The notes: a model not told the origin generated them from the sequence alone. Numbered from the stretch's first letter, positions 1 through 8,573 are shown. The stretch: DNA of 42,111 bases from an uncultured Pseudomonadota bacterium (GCA_949290295.1 CASERH010000004.1:1-42111), one strand, 5' to 3'. Translations and numbers: made by a program.

Positions 1-165
1 CTAACGCCCTCTCGCGCTTAATTGGCTTGGCGTTCTTTCAGAGCCGCCGACGCCGATCTCCGCCATGGCTGCGATTCCAGCCTCTCTGCCACTCATCCAA
101 AGCATTTTATCTGGCCTCAGTATTAAAGGCATTATTTTTATTTTGCAAGCAGTTTTTATAAAAAA

Positions 166-540
166 CTATCTCTCGTTTTCCGGCCGAAGTTTCACATTAA
201 CCATATCCGGCAACACCTTAATAAAGAACCCAACGGCATTTAGCTCTTTTTGAATATCTGCCGGATAAACCCTGTTTAACCTGATCATGATTTCTTCCTT
301 ATCATGATACCCCAAAGCCTGCGGAGTCACGGCATCAACCAAGTCGTCAAAATTATCAAAAATCGCGATGCCGACAACTTCACACTCAAGTTTTTCACCT
401 GTTGCCGCATTTTGCATTTCCAAGATATCATGCAACTTGACTTGTTGCGCTTTTTTATCAAACAAATGCACGCCGATTTTGCGACTTCCGCTTTTGATTT
501 TATTAAAAGAAAACTCATGAACGACCAAAGAATATTTCAT
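166..540 (-). CDS. ASCH-domain (PUA-like) protein
   Basis: Protein of 124 residues that fits the ASCH fold, a small PUA-like beta-barrel thought to bind RNA or modified nucleotides. Visible family marks are an early I-x-SG-x-(K/R) segment (KIKSGSRKIGVHLFD), a following DILEMQNAATGE strand, the hydrophobic VVGIAIFDNFDDLVDAV stretch, and a late YPADIQKELNAVGFFIKVL segment. I chose the ATG at 540 because GGGAGG lies 4 nt upstream; an in-frame TTG at 552 would overlap that ribosome binding site. The gene follows a ROK kinase gene on the same strand, but with its own -10 element and a perfect inverted repeat over the start region. The exact ligand cannot be told from sequence. Confidence in the domain is fair, in cellular function low. 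Confidence 0.75.
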   Translation of the reverse strand: MKYSLVVHEFSFNKIKSGSRKIGVHLFDKKAQQVKLHDILEMQNAATGEKLECEVVGIAIFDNFDDLVDAVTPQALGYHDKEEIMIRLNRVYPADIQKELNAVGFFIKVLPDMVNVKLRPENER

Positions 541-572
541 AATGCCTCCCAAAAAACTCGAGAGGCATTATA
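539..572 (-). promoter_or_regulatory. Perfect 10-bp inverted repeat over -10, ribosome binding site and start of the ASCH gene
   Basis: ATAATGCCTC (minus-strand reading, 571-562) and GAGGCATTAT (548-539) are perfect inverted copies separated by 13 nt. The left arm overlaps a perfect -10 hexamer TATAAT (572-567). The right arm contains the GAGG of the ribosome binding site and the first two bases of the ATG. As DNA this looks like an operator over the transcription start; as RNA from a more upstream start it would hide the ribosome binding site. There is no T-run after it, so it is not an ordinary terminator of the upstream ROK gene. Confidence 0.6.
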
Positions 573-591
573 ACAAAAATTTCTAAAAAGT

Positions 592-1461
592 CTACAATCT
601 CTCGATGAGTAAAAGAGCCGCGCCGAGCATTCCGGCATTATTTTCAAAATGAGCCTGCTTCAAAATAAACGGTTGTGTCAAAATATCTTCATTGGCTTGT
701 TTGTTAAGCTTTTCATACTCTACAAACTGAGCCATTGAGCCGGAGAGGACAATGACTTCAGGGTCAAAAATATTTGCCATCATCACTAAAGTATTTTCCA
801 AACATTCCTGCCAATGATCAAATGCCGCTCTAGCCTTTGGATTACCCTCTTTTAGGCCGCGGATAACATCATAGCTGGTGGCATCTGGCGCAAGATAAAT
901 CTTGGCATCGGTAGATAGAGCCGTACCCGAAACATAAGTCTCCAAACAATCCCAAAGTCCGCACCCGCATTGACGCTCATGCCCAAAGCTAAAACGTACA
1001 TGCATTTCACCGGCCGAGCCAGATTTGCCCTTGAGCAACTTGCCGTTAACAATAATACCAGACCCAACGCCTGTTCCCAAAGTTAAGATAACGGCATCTT
1101 TTGTGCCTTTAGCCGCACCGATTTTAAACTCCGCCCAAGCGGCGGCGTTAGCATCATTTTCAAGCAAAATAGGTTTTTCCGTCAAAGACAAAAAGTCAGT
1201 TTCATCATAGCCCTCAGGCAAATTTCCGACCCGTCCGATGATTTTATTATTTTCGTTATTAACCGGGCCTGCGGTTGCAATGGCAACACCGTCGATTTCA
1301 TCTTCAGAGCCTTTGATAACGGTTTTCAAAAGCTCATAAATACCGGAAGATGTTTTTGGTGTGGTAACCTTAATAACTTCGTTGGTAAAATTTCCTTTTT
1401 CATCAATAATGGCATAAGCGATTTTAGTGCCGCCGATATCAAAAGCTAAAACTTTTTTCAT
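592..1461 (-). CDS. ROK-family sugar kinase (glucokinase / N-acetylhexosamine kinase type)
   Basis: 289 residues, the normal size of a single-domain ROK kinase without a DNA-binding domain. The N terminus has the phosphate-binding motif FDIGGTKIAYAIID; a second motif is ENDANAAAWAEF, with the catalytic Asp, followed by TLGTGVGSGI. The ROK zinc signature is GHERQCGCGLWDCLE, with the Cys-x-Cys-x4-Cys spacing and the preceding GEMHVRF region. Such enzymes phosphorylate a hexose or N-acetylhexosamine in the cytoplasm using ATP; the substrate cannot be read from sequence. The ATG at 1461 has GAAGGAAGG upstream. It stands alone between the ASCH gene and a 430-bp non-coding stretch, and no transporter or catabolic partner is nearby. 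Confidence 0.88.
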   Translation of the reverse strand: MKKVLAFDIGGTKIAYAIIDEKGNFTNEVIKVTTPKTSSGIYELLKTVIKGSEDEIDGVAIATAGPVNNENNKIIGRVGNLPEGYDETDFLSLTEKPILLENDANAAAWAEFKIGAAKGTKDAVILTLGTGVGSGIIVNGKLLKGKSGSAGEMHVRFSFGHERQCGCGLWDCLETYVSGTALSTDAKIYLAPDATSYDVIRGLKEGNPKARAAFDHWQECLENTLVMMANIFDPEVIVLSGSMAQFVEYEKLNKQANEDILTQPFILKQAHFENNAGMLGAALLLIERL

Positions 1462-1573
1462 GTGAACCTTCCTTCAAGTAGAAATATAATCAATAAATCT
1501 GATTATAAAACGGTTTTACTAAAAAAGGTTGAAAAAGCAGATAAAAAATAAAGATAGTTTTTGAAATTTTTGC

Positions 1574-1638
1574 CTGAAACGACGCCCGCAACAAAAAACA
1601 CCCGTCGAAAGGACGGGTGTTTTTGAATTGGAGCGGGC
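1574..1638. repeat. Direct repeat, copy 1: decayed tRNA-Gly 3' end plus terminator
   Basis: This 65-bp segment matches 1839-1902 with three substitutions and one 1-nt indel. It contains the same hairpin (CACCCGTC...GACGGGTG) and, at its right end, TTGGAGCGGGC, which equals the CCA tail plus part of the acceptor strand of the tRNA-Gly gene read on the minus strand. No tRNA body follows. It is therefore a partial duplicate of the 3' end of the tRNA locus. Confidence 0.75.
1594..1624. terminator. Hairpin terminator in repeat copy 1
   Basis: AAACACCCGTC / GACGGGTGTTT stem with a GAAAG loop and A/T runs on both sides, so it could end transcription in either direction. It is near-identical to the terminator directly behind tRNA-Gly. 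Confidence 0.65.
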
Positions 1639-1647
1639 TGGAGGAAG

Positions 1648-1675
1648 AAAAACAACCGTTGCTCCGGTTGTTTTT
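1648..1675. terminator. Bidirectional hairpin terminator
   Basis: 11-bp stem AAAAACAACCG / CGGTTGTTTTT with loop TTGCTC and T-runs on both strands. It lies inside the segment between the two direct-repeat copies and has no gene immediately upstream on either strand. Confidence 0.6.
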
Positions 1676-1838
1676 CAACGACAGGCGACAGTTTGTTAGC
1701 GAGCCAAGCAAGCGTGAGCGCCTCTTGGCAAGCGTTACAAACCGAGTGACCGACGCGCACTTAGCGAACATTTGTGAGCTTAGTAAGCTAGAAAGGGATA
1801 AATCCCGTCCGTTGAAGACGAGCCTTTTAAGGCGAAGA

Positions 1839-1902
1839 CTGAAACGGCGCCCGCAACAAAAAACACCCGTCAAAAGGACGGGCGTTTTTGAATGGAGCGG
1901 GC
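1839..1902. repeat. Direct repeat, copy 2: tRNA-Gly 3' end plus its terminator
   Basis: The intact counterpart of the repeat at 1574-1638. Its right end is the true 3' end of tRNA-Gly. About 265 bp separate the starts of the two copies. Confidence 0.75.
1858..1889 (-). terminator. Terminator of tRNA-Gly
   Basis: Begins about 4 nt after the encoded CCA. The stem is GCCCGTC...GACGGGT with an A/T-rich base, followed by a T-run on the minus strand. Confidence 0.75.
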
Positions 1903-1967
1903 GAAGGGATTCGGACCCTCGACATCAACCTTGGCAAGGTTGCGCTCTACCCCTGAGCTACGCCCGC
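1893..1967 (-). tRNA. tRNA-Gly (anticodon GCC)
   Basis: On the minus strand the 75-nt sequence folds as a cloverleaf. The acceptor stem is GCGGGCG / CGCCCGC, the D-arm GCUC...GAGC, the anticodon arm AACCU-UGCCAA-GGUU with anticodon GCC, and the T-arm contains GUCCGAAUC. The discriminator is U and CCA is encoded. GCC reads GGC and GGU glycine codons. A promoter lies just upstream and a terminator just downstream, so it is a single-gene unit. Confidence 0.95.
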
Positions 1968-1985
1968 ATCGGCAGAACGGAATAC

Positions 1986-2013
1986 TTAATAACATATCTT
2001 AAAAAAATTGCAA
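1986..2013 (-). promoter_or_regulatory. Promoter of tRNA-Gly
   Basis: On the minus strand, -35 TTGCAA (2013-2008), 16-nt spacer and -10 TATTAA (1991-1986), placing the start about 12 nt before the mature tRNA 5' end. This is the vegetative sigma pattern. Confidence 0.55.
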
Positions 2014-2060
2014 GAGCTATTTTTTAGTTTTTTCATTTTTTTTCTTTTGCTACCCAAGAA

Positions 2061-2522
2061 TTACTGTATATCTATAACCATTTCTTCAAAATCAGGCTCA
2101 TCAATAACCAATGAGCTATAAGAAAAAGCCAGAGCCAGCACGACAACCGTTGCCGCTTTTAGGCCGAGAATCACCGAACGTCTGCCGCTAAAAGGCACTC
2201 CGTTTGCCCCCTTGCCGACAAAGAGCAACTCCAGCAAAACCCAAATAGAGACAAAGAACACCGGAACATATAAAAACCACGGAGCAATCAGAGTCAAACA
2301 AAGCTGAGAAAGTGCTCTGCCCCAATAACCTGCATAAAAATTATGCAACCCGAGCGAGCCCAAAAAGAAAGCCAAAAGGATATATATGATTCCGTTTTTA
2401 GGCGGCAGTTTTTTATTTTCCTGCATTATTTTTGCGGCCAAACGTTTTTTTTGCACCACAAACTCTTCCTCGCTTAAATCTCCGTGGTCATACATCTCTT
2501 GCAATTTCTCGGCATCAAGCAT
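2061..2522 (-). CDS. TM2-domain membrane protein
   Basis: 153 residues. Residues 1-38 form a short SHOCT-like helical pair (LQEMYDHGDLSEEEFVVQKKRL), a common partner of membrane anchors. A TM2 domain follows, with two hydrophobic helices around a turn containing the family motif LGSLGLHNFYAGYWGRA, then a third hydrophobic stretch (LKAATVVVLALAF). It is an inner-membrane protein; bacterial TM2 proteins have no agreed function. The ATG at 2522 is preceded by TAGGAGAG at good distance. It stands alone between tRNA-Gly and the groESL terminator. The acidic C-terminal tail (EPDFEEMVIDIQ) is not part of the domain. Confidence 0.8.
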   Translation of the reverse strand: MLDAEKLQEMYDHGDLSEEEFVVQKKRLAAKIMQENKKLPPKNGIIYILLAFFLGSLGLHNFYAGYWGRALSQLCLTLIAPWFLYVPVFFVSIWVLLELLFVGKGANGVPFSGRRSVILGLKAATVVVLALAFSYSSLVIDEPDFEEMVIDIQ

Positions 2523-2579
2523 GATTCTCTCCTAAAGCATTTAATTTTAATATAGGCCATAAATATAAATTTCCAAGCA

Positions 2580-2612
2580 CAAAAAAAGAGATTCCGAAGA
2601 ATCTCTTTTTTT
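2580..2612. terminator. Terminator of groES-groEL (bidirectional)
   Basis: Stem AAAAAGAGATTC / GAATCTCTTTTT with a 4-nt CGAA loop, A/T runs on both sides, 18 nt after the groEL stop codon. Confidence 0.85.
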
Positions 2613-2629
2613 AACTCAAGCACTAACGC

Positions 2630-4276
<1,647 letters not shown>

Positions 4277-4289
4277 TTATCCTCACAAA

Positions 4290-4580
4290 TTAATCTTCAA
4301 TAATACCCAAAATTTCCGATTCCTTAATCAGCAAACGTTCCTCGCCGTTTACCTTAACTTCAGAGCCGGACCATTTTCCAAACAAAACTTTATCGCCGAC
4401 CTTTACCGTCATCGGGATTAATTTTCCCTCCGGGCTGACCATTCCCGGTCCGACAGCCTCAACCAAACCCTCGCTGGGTTTTTCTTTAGCCGTATCGGGG
4501 ATGATGATTCCGCCGGCAGTTTTTGTATTTTCTTCCAAACGTTTAACCAAGACACGGTCTTGCAATGGTCTGATTTTCAT
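4290..4580 (-). CDS. groS: 10 kDa chaperonin GroES
   Basis: 96 residues, the usual length. It forms the heptameric lid of the GroEL cavity. It starts [14 protein letters not shown], contains the mobile loop [19 protein letters not shown] (about residues 20-38) that docks on GroEL, and has the conserved [14 protein letters not shown] segment. It is first in the groES-groEL operon, with a heat-shock-like promoter about 40 nt upstream. I looked for a CIRCE operator in the leader and did not see one, which fits sigma-factor control rather than HrcA control. Confidence 0.98.
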   Translation of the reverse strand: MKIRPLQDRVLVKRLEENTKTAGGIIIPDTAKEKPSEGLVEAVGPGMVSPEGKLIPMTVKVGDKVLFGKWSGSEVKVNGEERLLIKESEILGIIED

Positions 4581-4622
4581 TTTTGCTTACTCCGTTAGAT
4601 TAGATTCAAAATTTCTACTGAT

Positions 4623-4652
4623 TACTTAGGTACTGAATTTTGCGATGTCAAG
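4623..4652 (-). promoter_or_regulatory. Heat-shock-like (RpoH type) promoter of groES-groEL
   Basis: Minus strand: CTTGAC (4652-4647), 16 nt, CCTAAGTA (4630-4623). The htpG promoter in this window has CTTGCA, also 16 nt, then CCTACATA. The CTTG -35 and the CCTA start of the -10 resemble sigma-32-type promoters. The same site could also be read as TTGACA-17-TAAGTA for the vegetative sigma factor. Confidence 0.55.
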
Positions 4653-4671
4653 CACACGCGCCAACTTTTAT

Positions 4672-4701
4672 AAAAAAAAGTGCCGAAATCGCTTTCGGCG
4701 C
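4672..4701 (-). terminator. Terminator of the prepilin-peptidase / ion-channel unit
   Basis: Minus strand: GCGCCGAAA / TTTCGGCAC stem with a short loop, followed by eight T residues. It lies about 20 nt after the channel gene and just upstream of the groES promoter. Confidence 0.8.
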
Positions 4702-4722
4702 TCATAAGAGATTGATATTCAG

Positions 4723-5478
4723 CTAATTTTTTGTATCCATGATTTGCCTGATAGCACTGACCACAAAACTGACCACAATCAAGAAACCAAGGACAATAAG
4801 CGATGCAAAATATATCCACGCATGCGGGAACACCAGCATAACCGGCCGTGCAATGGTAGAGGCCCAGCCATCCAAAGTCAGGGCTTGCAAGAGCGTAAAC
4901 ATGGCCGTCCCCACACTTGAGAACGCGGCAAAAACATCGCCAAACAAGCTCACGGCAATAATTGCAAAGGCGTAGGAGAAAATAATCAACACTGCCAAAA
5001 AGGATAAGAATGTCGGCAACAGCTCAATAAATACTTGCACCAAGTTATGCAACCGAGAGAAACGGTTAACATACTTAAACAGCCTAAACAATCTAAATGT
5101 TCTGAGAACGATGAACGTGCTTGCCGCCGGCACGGAAGAAACCGCCACAATCACCAAATCAAAAATATTCCAGCCGGATTCGAAAAACTTTTTCTTAAGC
5201 GCATAAATTTTGAGAAACATCTCAACAATAAATATGGCCATAAACAAGCGATCAAGCAAGAACAAGATGTTATGAAAATAGAGGGTGATTGAATCAGAGG
5301 TCATTAGCCCCAAGACAATGGCATCAGCCAAAATCACGCCCATAATAAACATATCAAAACTAAACCCGCTGACAAGTTTAGCCAAACGCCGTTGCTCATC
5401 TTTGTAAAAAAGTTTCTTAACAATTTTCTTTTTTACCTTGGCAACCTTAGAAGTTTTCTCTTGTGCATTTTCTTTCAT
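4723..5478 (-). CDS. Single-domain voltage-gated cation channel (NaChBac/Nav family relative)
   Basis: 251 residues with six membrane helices, one repeat of the kind that assembles as a tetramer in the inner membrane. The voltage sensor S4 is VLRTFRLFRLFKYVNRFSR (about residues 124-142), with Arg/Lys at every third position; S2-S3 carry the acidic partners (FIVEMFLKI, NIFDLVIV). The pore segment reads LLQALTLDGWAS. The selectivity filter TLDGW (201-205) differs from TLESW of classical bacterial sodium channels by Asp for Glu and Gly for Ser. The basic N terminus is cytoplasmic. The start has GAGGGG upstream. It follows the prepilin peptidase by 41 bp and is probably cotranscribed with it. Ion selectivity cannot be concluded from sequence. 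Confidence 0.85.
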   Translation of the reverse strand: MKENAQEKTSKVAKVKKKIVKKLFYKDEQRRLAKLVSGFSFDMFIMGVILADAIVLGLMTSDSITLYFHNILFLLDRLFMAIFIVEMFLKIYALKKKFFESGWNIFDLVIVAVSSVPAASTFIVLRTFRLFRLFKYVNRFSRLHNLVQVFIELLPTFLSFLAVLIIFSYAFAIIAVSLFGDVFAAFSSVGTAMFTLLQALTLDGWASTIARPVMLVFPHAWIYFASLIVLGFLIVVSFVVSAIRQIMDTKN

Positions 5479-5519
5479 AAGTTTTACCCCTCACAAAAAA
5501 ACGTTGGCTTTATTTTAGC

Positions 5520-6191
5520 TTAAAAAAACAGGAATGCAACAATTATCGCCGCAAGAGACAATGCCGGCCCAAAGGCCACCGTTTTCTGCCGCCGCAGCAA
5601 GGTATAAACAAGCATCAAGACAGAAGCCGCCGCAATAACATAAAGCAAGAGTTCAAATCCGAGCCAAGCACCGATAGCCGCCAAAAGTTTAATGTCACCG
5701 CCGCCAAAAGCGTCCTTGTTTTTCCACACCAACAACAAGCTTACCAACACCGGCAGCAGGTAGCCAGCAACCGCGCCCAAAGCACTCTCGGCACCTATCA
5801 CCCAACCATGCCCCCAGGCGGCACAAGCAAAACCGCCAACCAGCAGAGGAATTGTCAAGATATCCGGCAGCAAGAACATTCGCCAATCAATTTCGGCCAA
5901 CAGCAACAAAGTCCACAGATAAAAGACACTCCAGCCAAAATTCTCCGCTCCGAACTGCCAATAATAAGCATACGTCAAACAAGCCGTAAACAAGGCGGCC
6001 ACAAAAGAGCGCCAATAATAGGTTTTAGCAAGTTTTTTGTAGTGTTCATTTTGTTTCTTGGCACTTTGCCCCGGCCGAAACAACTGGCACAAGGCATAAG
6101 CAGGGGTTGCCGGCATAAACTTGGCAAACCGCCTGGCCATATAAGGAATAAGCCCCCCAAACACAAAACCGGCAAGAACATAATAAAGCAT
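5520..6191 (-). CDS. Type IV prepilin peptidase (A24 aspartyl protease)
   Basis: 223 residues from the ATG at 6191, chosen because AAGGAGG lies 8 nt upstream; the in-frame codon at 6230 has no such site. A24 peptidases cleave the leader of type IV pilins and pseudopilins at the inner membrane. The two catalytic Asp motifs are visible: LAEIDWRMFLLPD (Asp about 102) and FGGGDIKLLAAIGAWLG (Asp about 166), within a series of hydrophobic helices. The four-Cys zinc site of the large PilD type is absent; only a single Cys sits in the early cytoplasmic loop (ALCQLFRPGQ), so N-methylation is uncertain. No pilin gene is in the window. It is probably cotranscribed with the downstream ion channel. Confidence 0.85.
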   Translation of the reverse strand: MLYYVLAGFVFGGLIPYMARRFAKFMPATPAYALCQLFRPGQSAKKQNEHYKKLAKTYYWRSFVAALFTACLTYAYYWQFGAENFGWSVFYLWTLLLLAEIDWRMFLLPDILTIPLLVGGFACAAWGHGWVIGAESALGAVAGYLLPVLVSLLLVWKNKDAFGGGDIKLLAAIGAWLGFELLLYVIAAASVLMLVYTLLRRQKTVAFGPALSLAAIIVAFLFF

Positions 6192-6258
6192 TGAAAAATC
6201 CTCCTTAAATAATAAAAAAAGATAGCTCAAAATAAATAAAATTTAATTAACTCTCTCA

Positions 6259-6292
6259 CAAAAAAACAGCCGCTTGAAAAAGCGGCCGTTTT
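6259..6292 (-). terminator. Terminator of htpG
   Basis: Stem AACGGCCGCTT / AAGCGGCTGTT with loop TTTC, followed by a T-run on the minus strand, about 10 nt after the htpG stop. Confidence 0.85.
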
Positions 6293-6301
6293 CTTTGGAG
6301 A

Positions 6302-8140
6302 TTAGAGTGATTTCAAAATAAAGTCGCTCATCTTTTCGCTAAAGAAAGAAGGATCGCTGACAGCCTCTCCTTCGGCGATTTTGGCTTGGTCCAGCAACAG
6401 CTTTGCCACATCTTCCACCTGTGCACGTTTGCCCTCATCCATACTCATGTCTGCCAATTTTATAATCAACGGGTGATATGGATTGAGCTCCAAGATTCTG
6501 GTGCTGGCAAAGGCGGTTTGCTGCTGGTGGTTGCGCATCAAGCGCTCTAAGTGCAGGCTCATTTGTCCGTTTTCAACCGTCAAGCTGACAGGAGATTTGG
6601 TAAGTTTTTCGGTTGTAGTGACCTTGCCGACTTCATTTTTAAACATCTCGCTCATAAGGTCGGTGAGCTTTTTCAAGCTCCCCTCGTCGGCCTTTGCCTC
6701 CTCACGCTTCCATCCCATATCAGCTTCTGCTTGAGTAATATGCTTAACGGCAAAGCCTTTGTAATTCGGCAGCACCTGCGGCCAAAACTCATCAATCGGG
6801 TCAGTTAAGAGCAAAACTTCGATTCCTTTCTCAAAAAACGCCTCCAACTGCGGATTATTTTTCAAAACCTTAACATCATCGCCGGTAATATAGTAGATGG
6901 CCTTTTGGCCTTCTTTGGCTCTGGCAATATATTCATCCAAAGTCGTCAACTTATCGTCGCTGAAAGTAGAGGAGAAATAAGATAATCCGGCAATTTCCTC
7001 ACGGTTTGAGAAGTCTTCGTAGATTCCCTCTTTCAAGACAACCCCGAAGTTTTTCCAAAACGTCATATAATCATCATAATCTTTGGTGCGTTTTTTAAGT
7101 TCCTTGAGGATTCTTGAAACCACACCATGTTTGATTTTCTCAATCAAGGGAGAATGTTGCAGCATTTCCCTTGAGATATTGAGCTGCAAATCCGCCGAAT
7201 CAATCACTCCTTTAACAAAGCGCAGATAATTTGGCATCAACTCCTCAATTTTATCAGAGATAAACACCTTGTTGACATAGAGCTTCAGACTGTTTTTGCG
7301 ATCGGGTTGAAACAAGTCATAAGGAGCGGCGGAAGGAACAAAGAGCAAACCCGTATATTCGATATTACCCTCGGCTTTAAAATGAAGAGTGAGCCACGGA
7401 TCATCGAAATTATGAGAGATATGATGATAAAACTCCTTGTACTGATCTTTGGTAATTTCGGATTTATGACGTGTCCACAAAGCAGAAGCGGTGTTAACCG
7501 TTTCTTCTCCGGCCTTGCCCAAATCAAGCACAATCGGATAGCTGATATGGTCGGAATAAGTGCGGATAATCTGACGCAAATAAATTGTATCAACATAGTC
7601 TTTGGCATCAGCTTTCAAGAACAACTTGATGTCTGTGCCGTTCGATTCTCTTTTGGCGGCAGAAATCTCAAAACCGTCCACCCCGTTTGAGGTCCACTTC
7701 CAAGCCTCATCCTCCCCTGCCTTGCGGGTAGTGATTTCAACTTTGTCGGCCACCATAAATGCGGCATAAAACCCAACGCCGAATTGACCAATAAGTTCAA
7801 CAGCGGAACCGTTTTCGGCAACATTTTTAACAAACTCAGCCGTGCCTGACTTGGCAATTGTTCCTAAGTGATTGATTAAATCTTCCTTATTCATGCCGAT
7901 TCCGTTATCGGAGATGGTTAAGGTATTAGAAGCGGCATCAGGCGTTATTTTAATTTTCATCTGTCCGGATTCTTTAGCGATTCCAGGGTTTGTCAGCGCC
8001 AAATATTTGAGTTTATCGCAAGCATCTGATGCGTTTGAGATAAGCTCTCTCAAAAATATCTGTTTTTCCGAATAAAGAGAGTTAACCACAATATTGAGCA
8101 TTTTGCTGACATCAGCCTGAAAAGACATTTTATCTGACAT
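6302..8140 (-). CDS. htpG: Chaperone HtpG (bacterial Hsp90)
   Basis: 612 residues, full length for HtpG. It is a dimeric, ATP-driven cytoplasmic chaperone. The N-terminal GHKL ATPase has the motifs LFLRELISNASDACDKL (with the ATP-binding Asn and catalytic Glu), ISDNGIGM, GTIAKSGT and GQFGVGFYAAFMV. The middle domain contains DLFQPDRKNSLKLYVNKVFI, followed by the ring of helices used for dimerisation. I chose the ATG at 8140 (MSDKMSF), with GGGAGA upstream, over a TTG at 8155. It is monocistronic, with a heat-shock-like promoter and its own terminator. A ferredoxin gene diverges from it. Confidence 0.97.
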   Translation of the reverse strand: MSDKMSFQADVSKMLNIVVNSLYSEKQIFLRELISNASDACDKLKYLALTNPGIAKESGQMKIKITPDAASNTLTISDNGIGMNKEDLINHLGTIAKSGTAEFVKNVAENGSAVELIGQFGVGFYAAFMVADKVEITTRKAGEDEAWKWTSNGVDGFEISAAKRESNGTDIKLFLKADAKDYVDTIYLRQIIRTYSDHISYPIVLDLGKAGEETVNTASALWTRHKSEITKDQYKEFYHHISHNFDDPWLTLHFKAEGNIEYTGLLFVPSAAPYDLFQPDRKNSLKLYVNKVFISDKIEELMPNYLRFVKGVIDSADLQLNISREMLQHSPLIEKIKHGVVSRILKELKKRTKDYDDYMTFWKNFGVVLKEGIYEDFSNREEIAGLSYFSSTFSDDKLTTLDEYIARAKEGQKAIYYITGDDVKVLKNNPQLEAFFEKGIEVLLLTDPIDEFWPQVLPNYKGFAVKHITQAEADMGWKREEAKADEGSLKKLTDLMSEMFKNEVGKVTTTEKLTKSPVSLTVENGQMSLHLERLMRNHQQQTAFASTRILELNPYHPLIIKLADMSMDEGKRAQVEDVAKLLLDQAKIAEGEAVSDPSFFSEKMSDFILKSL

Positions 8141-8173
8141 TTCAATCTCCCACAAAACATAAATTCTGATGTC

Positions 8174-8203
8174 TATGTAGGGACTATTTTTTGCATTTGC
8201 AAG
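8174..8203 (-). promoter_or_regulatory. Heat-shock-like (RpoH type) promoter of htpG
   Basis: Minus strand: CTTGCA (8203-8198), 16-nt spacer, CCTACATA (8181-8174), preceded by one more C (CCCTACATA). The spacing equals that of the groES promoter. The predicted start is roughly 25-30 nt before the ATG. Confidence 0.6.
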
Positions 8204-8280
8204 ATTATGCTTGATTTATTTGAGAAATTAGCTAAAGTTGGCTTTGATTTTTCAAAATAACCAACCATGGAGTTAAATGA

Positions 8281-8520
8281 ATGGTATCTGTAGTAAATGA
8301 CGCTTGCGTAAAATGCAAATCTTGTGCTGATGTATGCCCGGTAGATGCTTTCCACGAGGGTGAAACCCAATTGGTTGTAGATCCCGACACCTGCATTGAT
8401 TGCGGTGTTTGCATTTCTGAATGCCCGCAAGAAGCCATCACTTCTGACGATGAAGCTGATGAAAAATGGATTAAATTCAACGCTGAAAATGCAAAGATTT
8501 GGCCGAACGCCAACGAATAA
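8281..8520 (+). CDS. 2[4Fe-4S] ferredoxin
   Basis: 79 residues with two classical four-cysteine motifs: Cys9-x2-Cys12-x2-Cys15-x3-Cys19-Pro and Cys38-x2-Cys41-x2-Cys44-x3-Cys48-Pro. This is the arrangement of two [4Fe-4S] clusters. The segments CPVDAFHEG and [12 protein letters not shown] resemble the FdxA group, but the wide first-motif spacing of seven-iron ferredoxins is absent. It is a soluble low-potential electron carrier; the partners are not visible here. The acidic C-terminal tail ([20 protein letters not shown]) is typical of this group. GGAG lies 8 nt before the ATG. A terminator follows within 25 nt, so it is a single-gene unit. Confidence 0.93.
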   Translation: MVSVVNDACVKCKSCADVCPVDAFHEGETQLVVDPDTCIDCGVCISECPQEAITSDDEADEKWIKFNAENAKIWPNANE

Positions 8521-8542
8521 TTTTTCAAGTTTGAAGAAAAAT

Positions 8543-8572
8543 AAAAGCTCTTGCTTTGGCGAGAGCTTTTTT
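8543..8572 (+). terminator. Terminator of the ferredoxin gene
   Basis: Stem AAAAGCTCTTGC / GCGAGAGCTTTT (one G-T pair) with loop TTTG, followed by T residues. Confidence 0.85.
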
Positions 8573-8573
8573 A

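Larger units (their letters stand above)
1462..1892. other. Non-coding stretch with three terminator-like hairpins and a direct repeat
   Basis: No convincing gene lies here; the short open frames have protein-unlike composition and run through hairpins. The stretch holds hairpins at 1594-1624, 1648-1675 and 1858-1889, and a roughly 65-bp direct repeat described separately. Between 1680 and 1800 there are further short palindromes rich in GCGAG/GTGAG, for example GTTTGT...ACAAAC enclosing CCAAG...CTTGG, so a structured or decayed element is likely. A small RNA cannot be excluded. Confidence 0.5.

Noticed and set aside
1-132. 43-codon minus-strand frame from an ATG at 132 to a stop at 1-3
   Set aside because: No ribosome binding site, no recognisable family, and all three minus-strand frames are about equally open over this GC-rich stretch, so I cannot support a gene in positions 1-165.
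1490-2027. Open frames of 85-136 codons on both strands across 1490-2027
   Set aside because: They run through the tRNA-Gly gene and three terminator hairpins and have repetitive, protein-unlike composition.
4581-4722. CIRCE (HrcA) operator upstream of groES
   Set aside because: I searched for the TTAGCACTC...GAGTGCTAA palindrome in the leader and did not find it.
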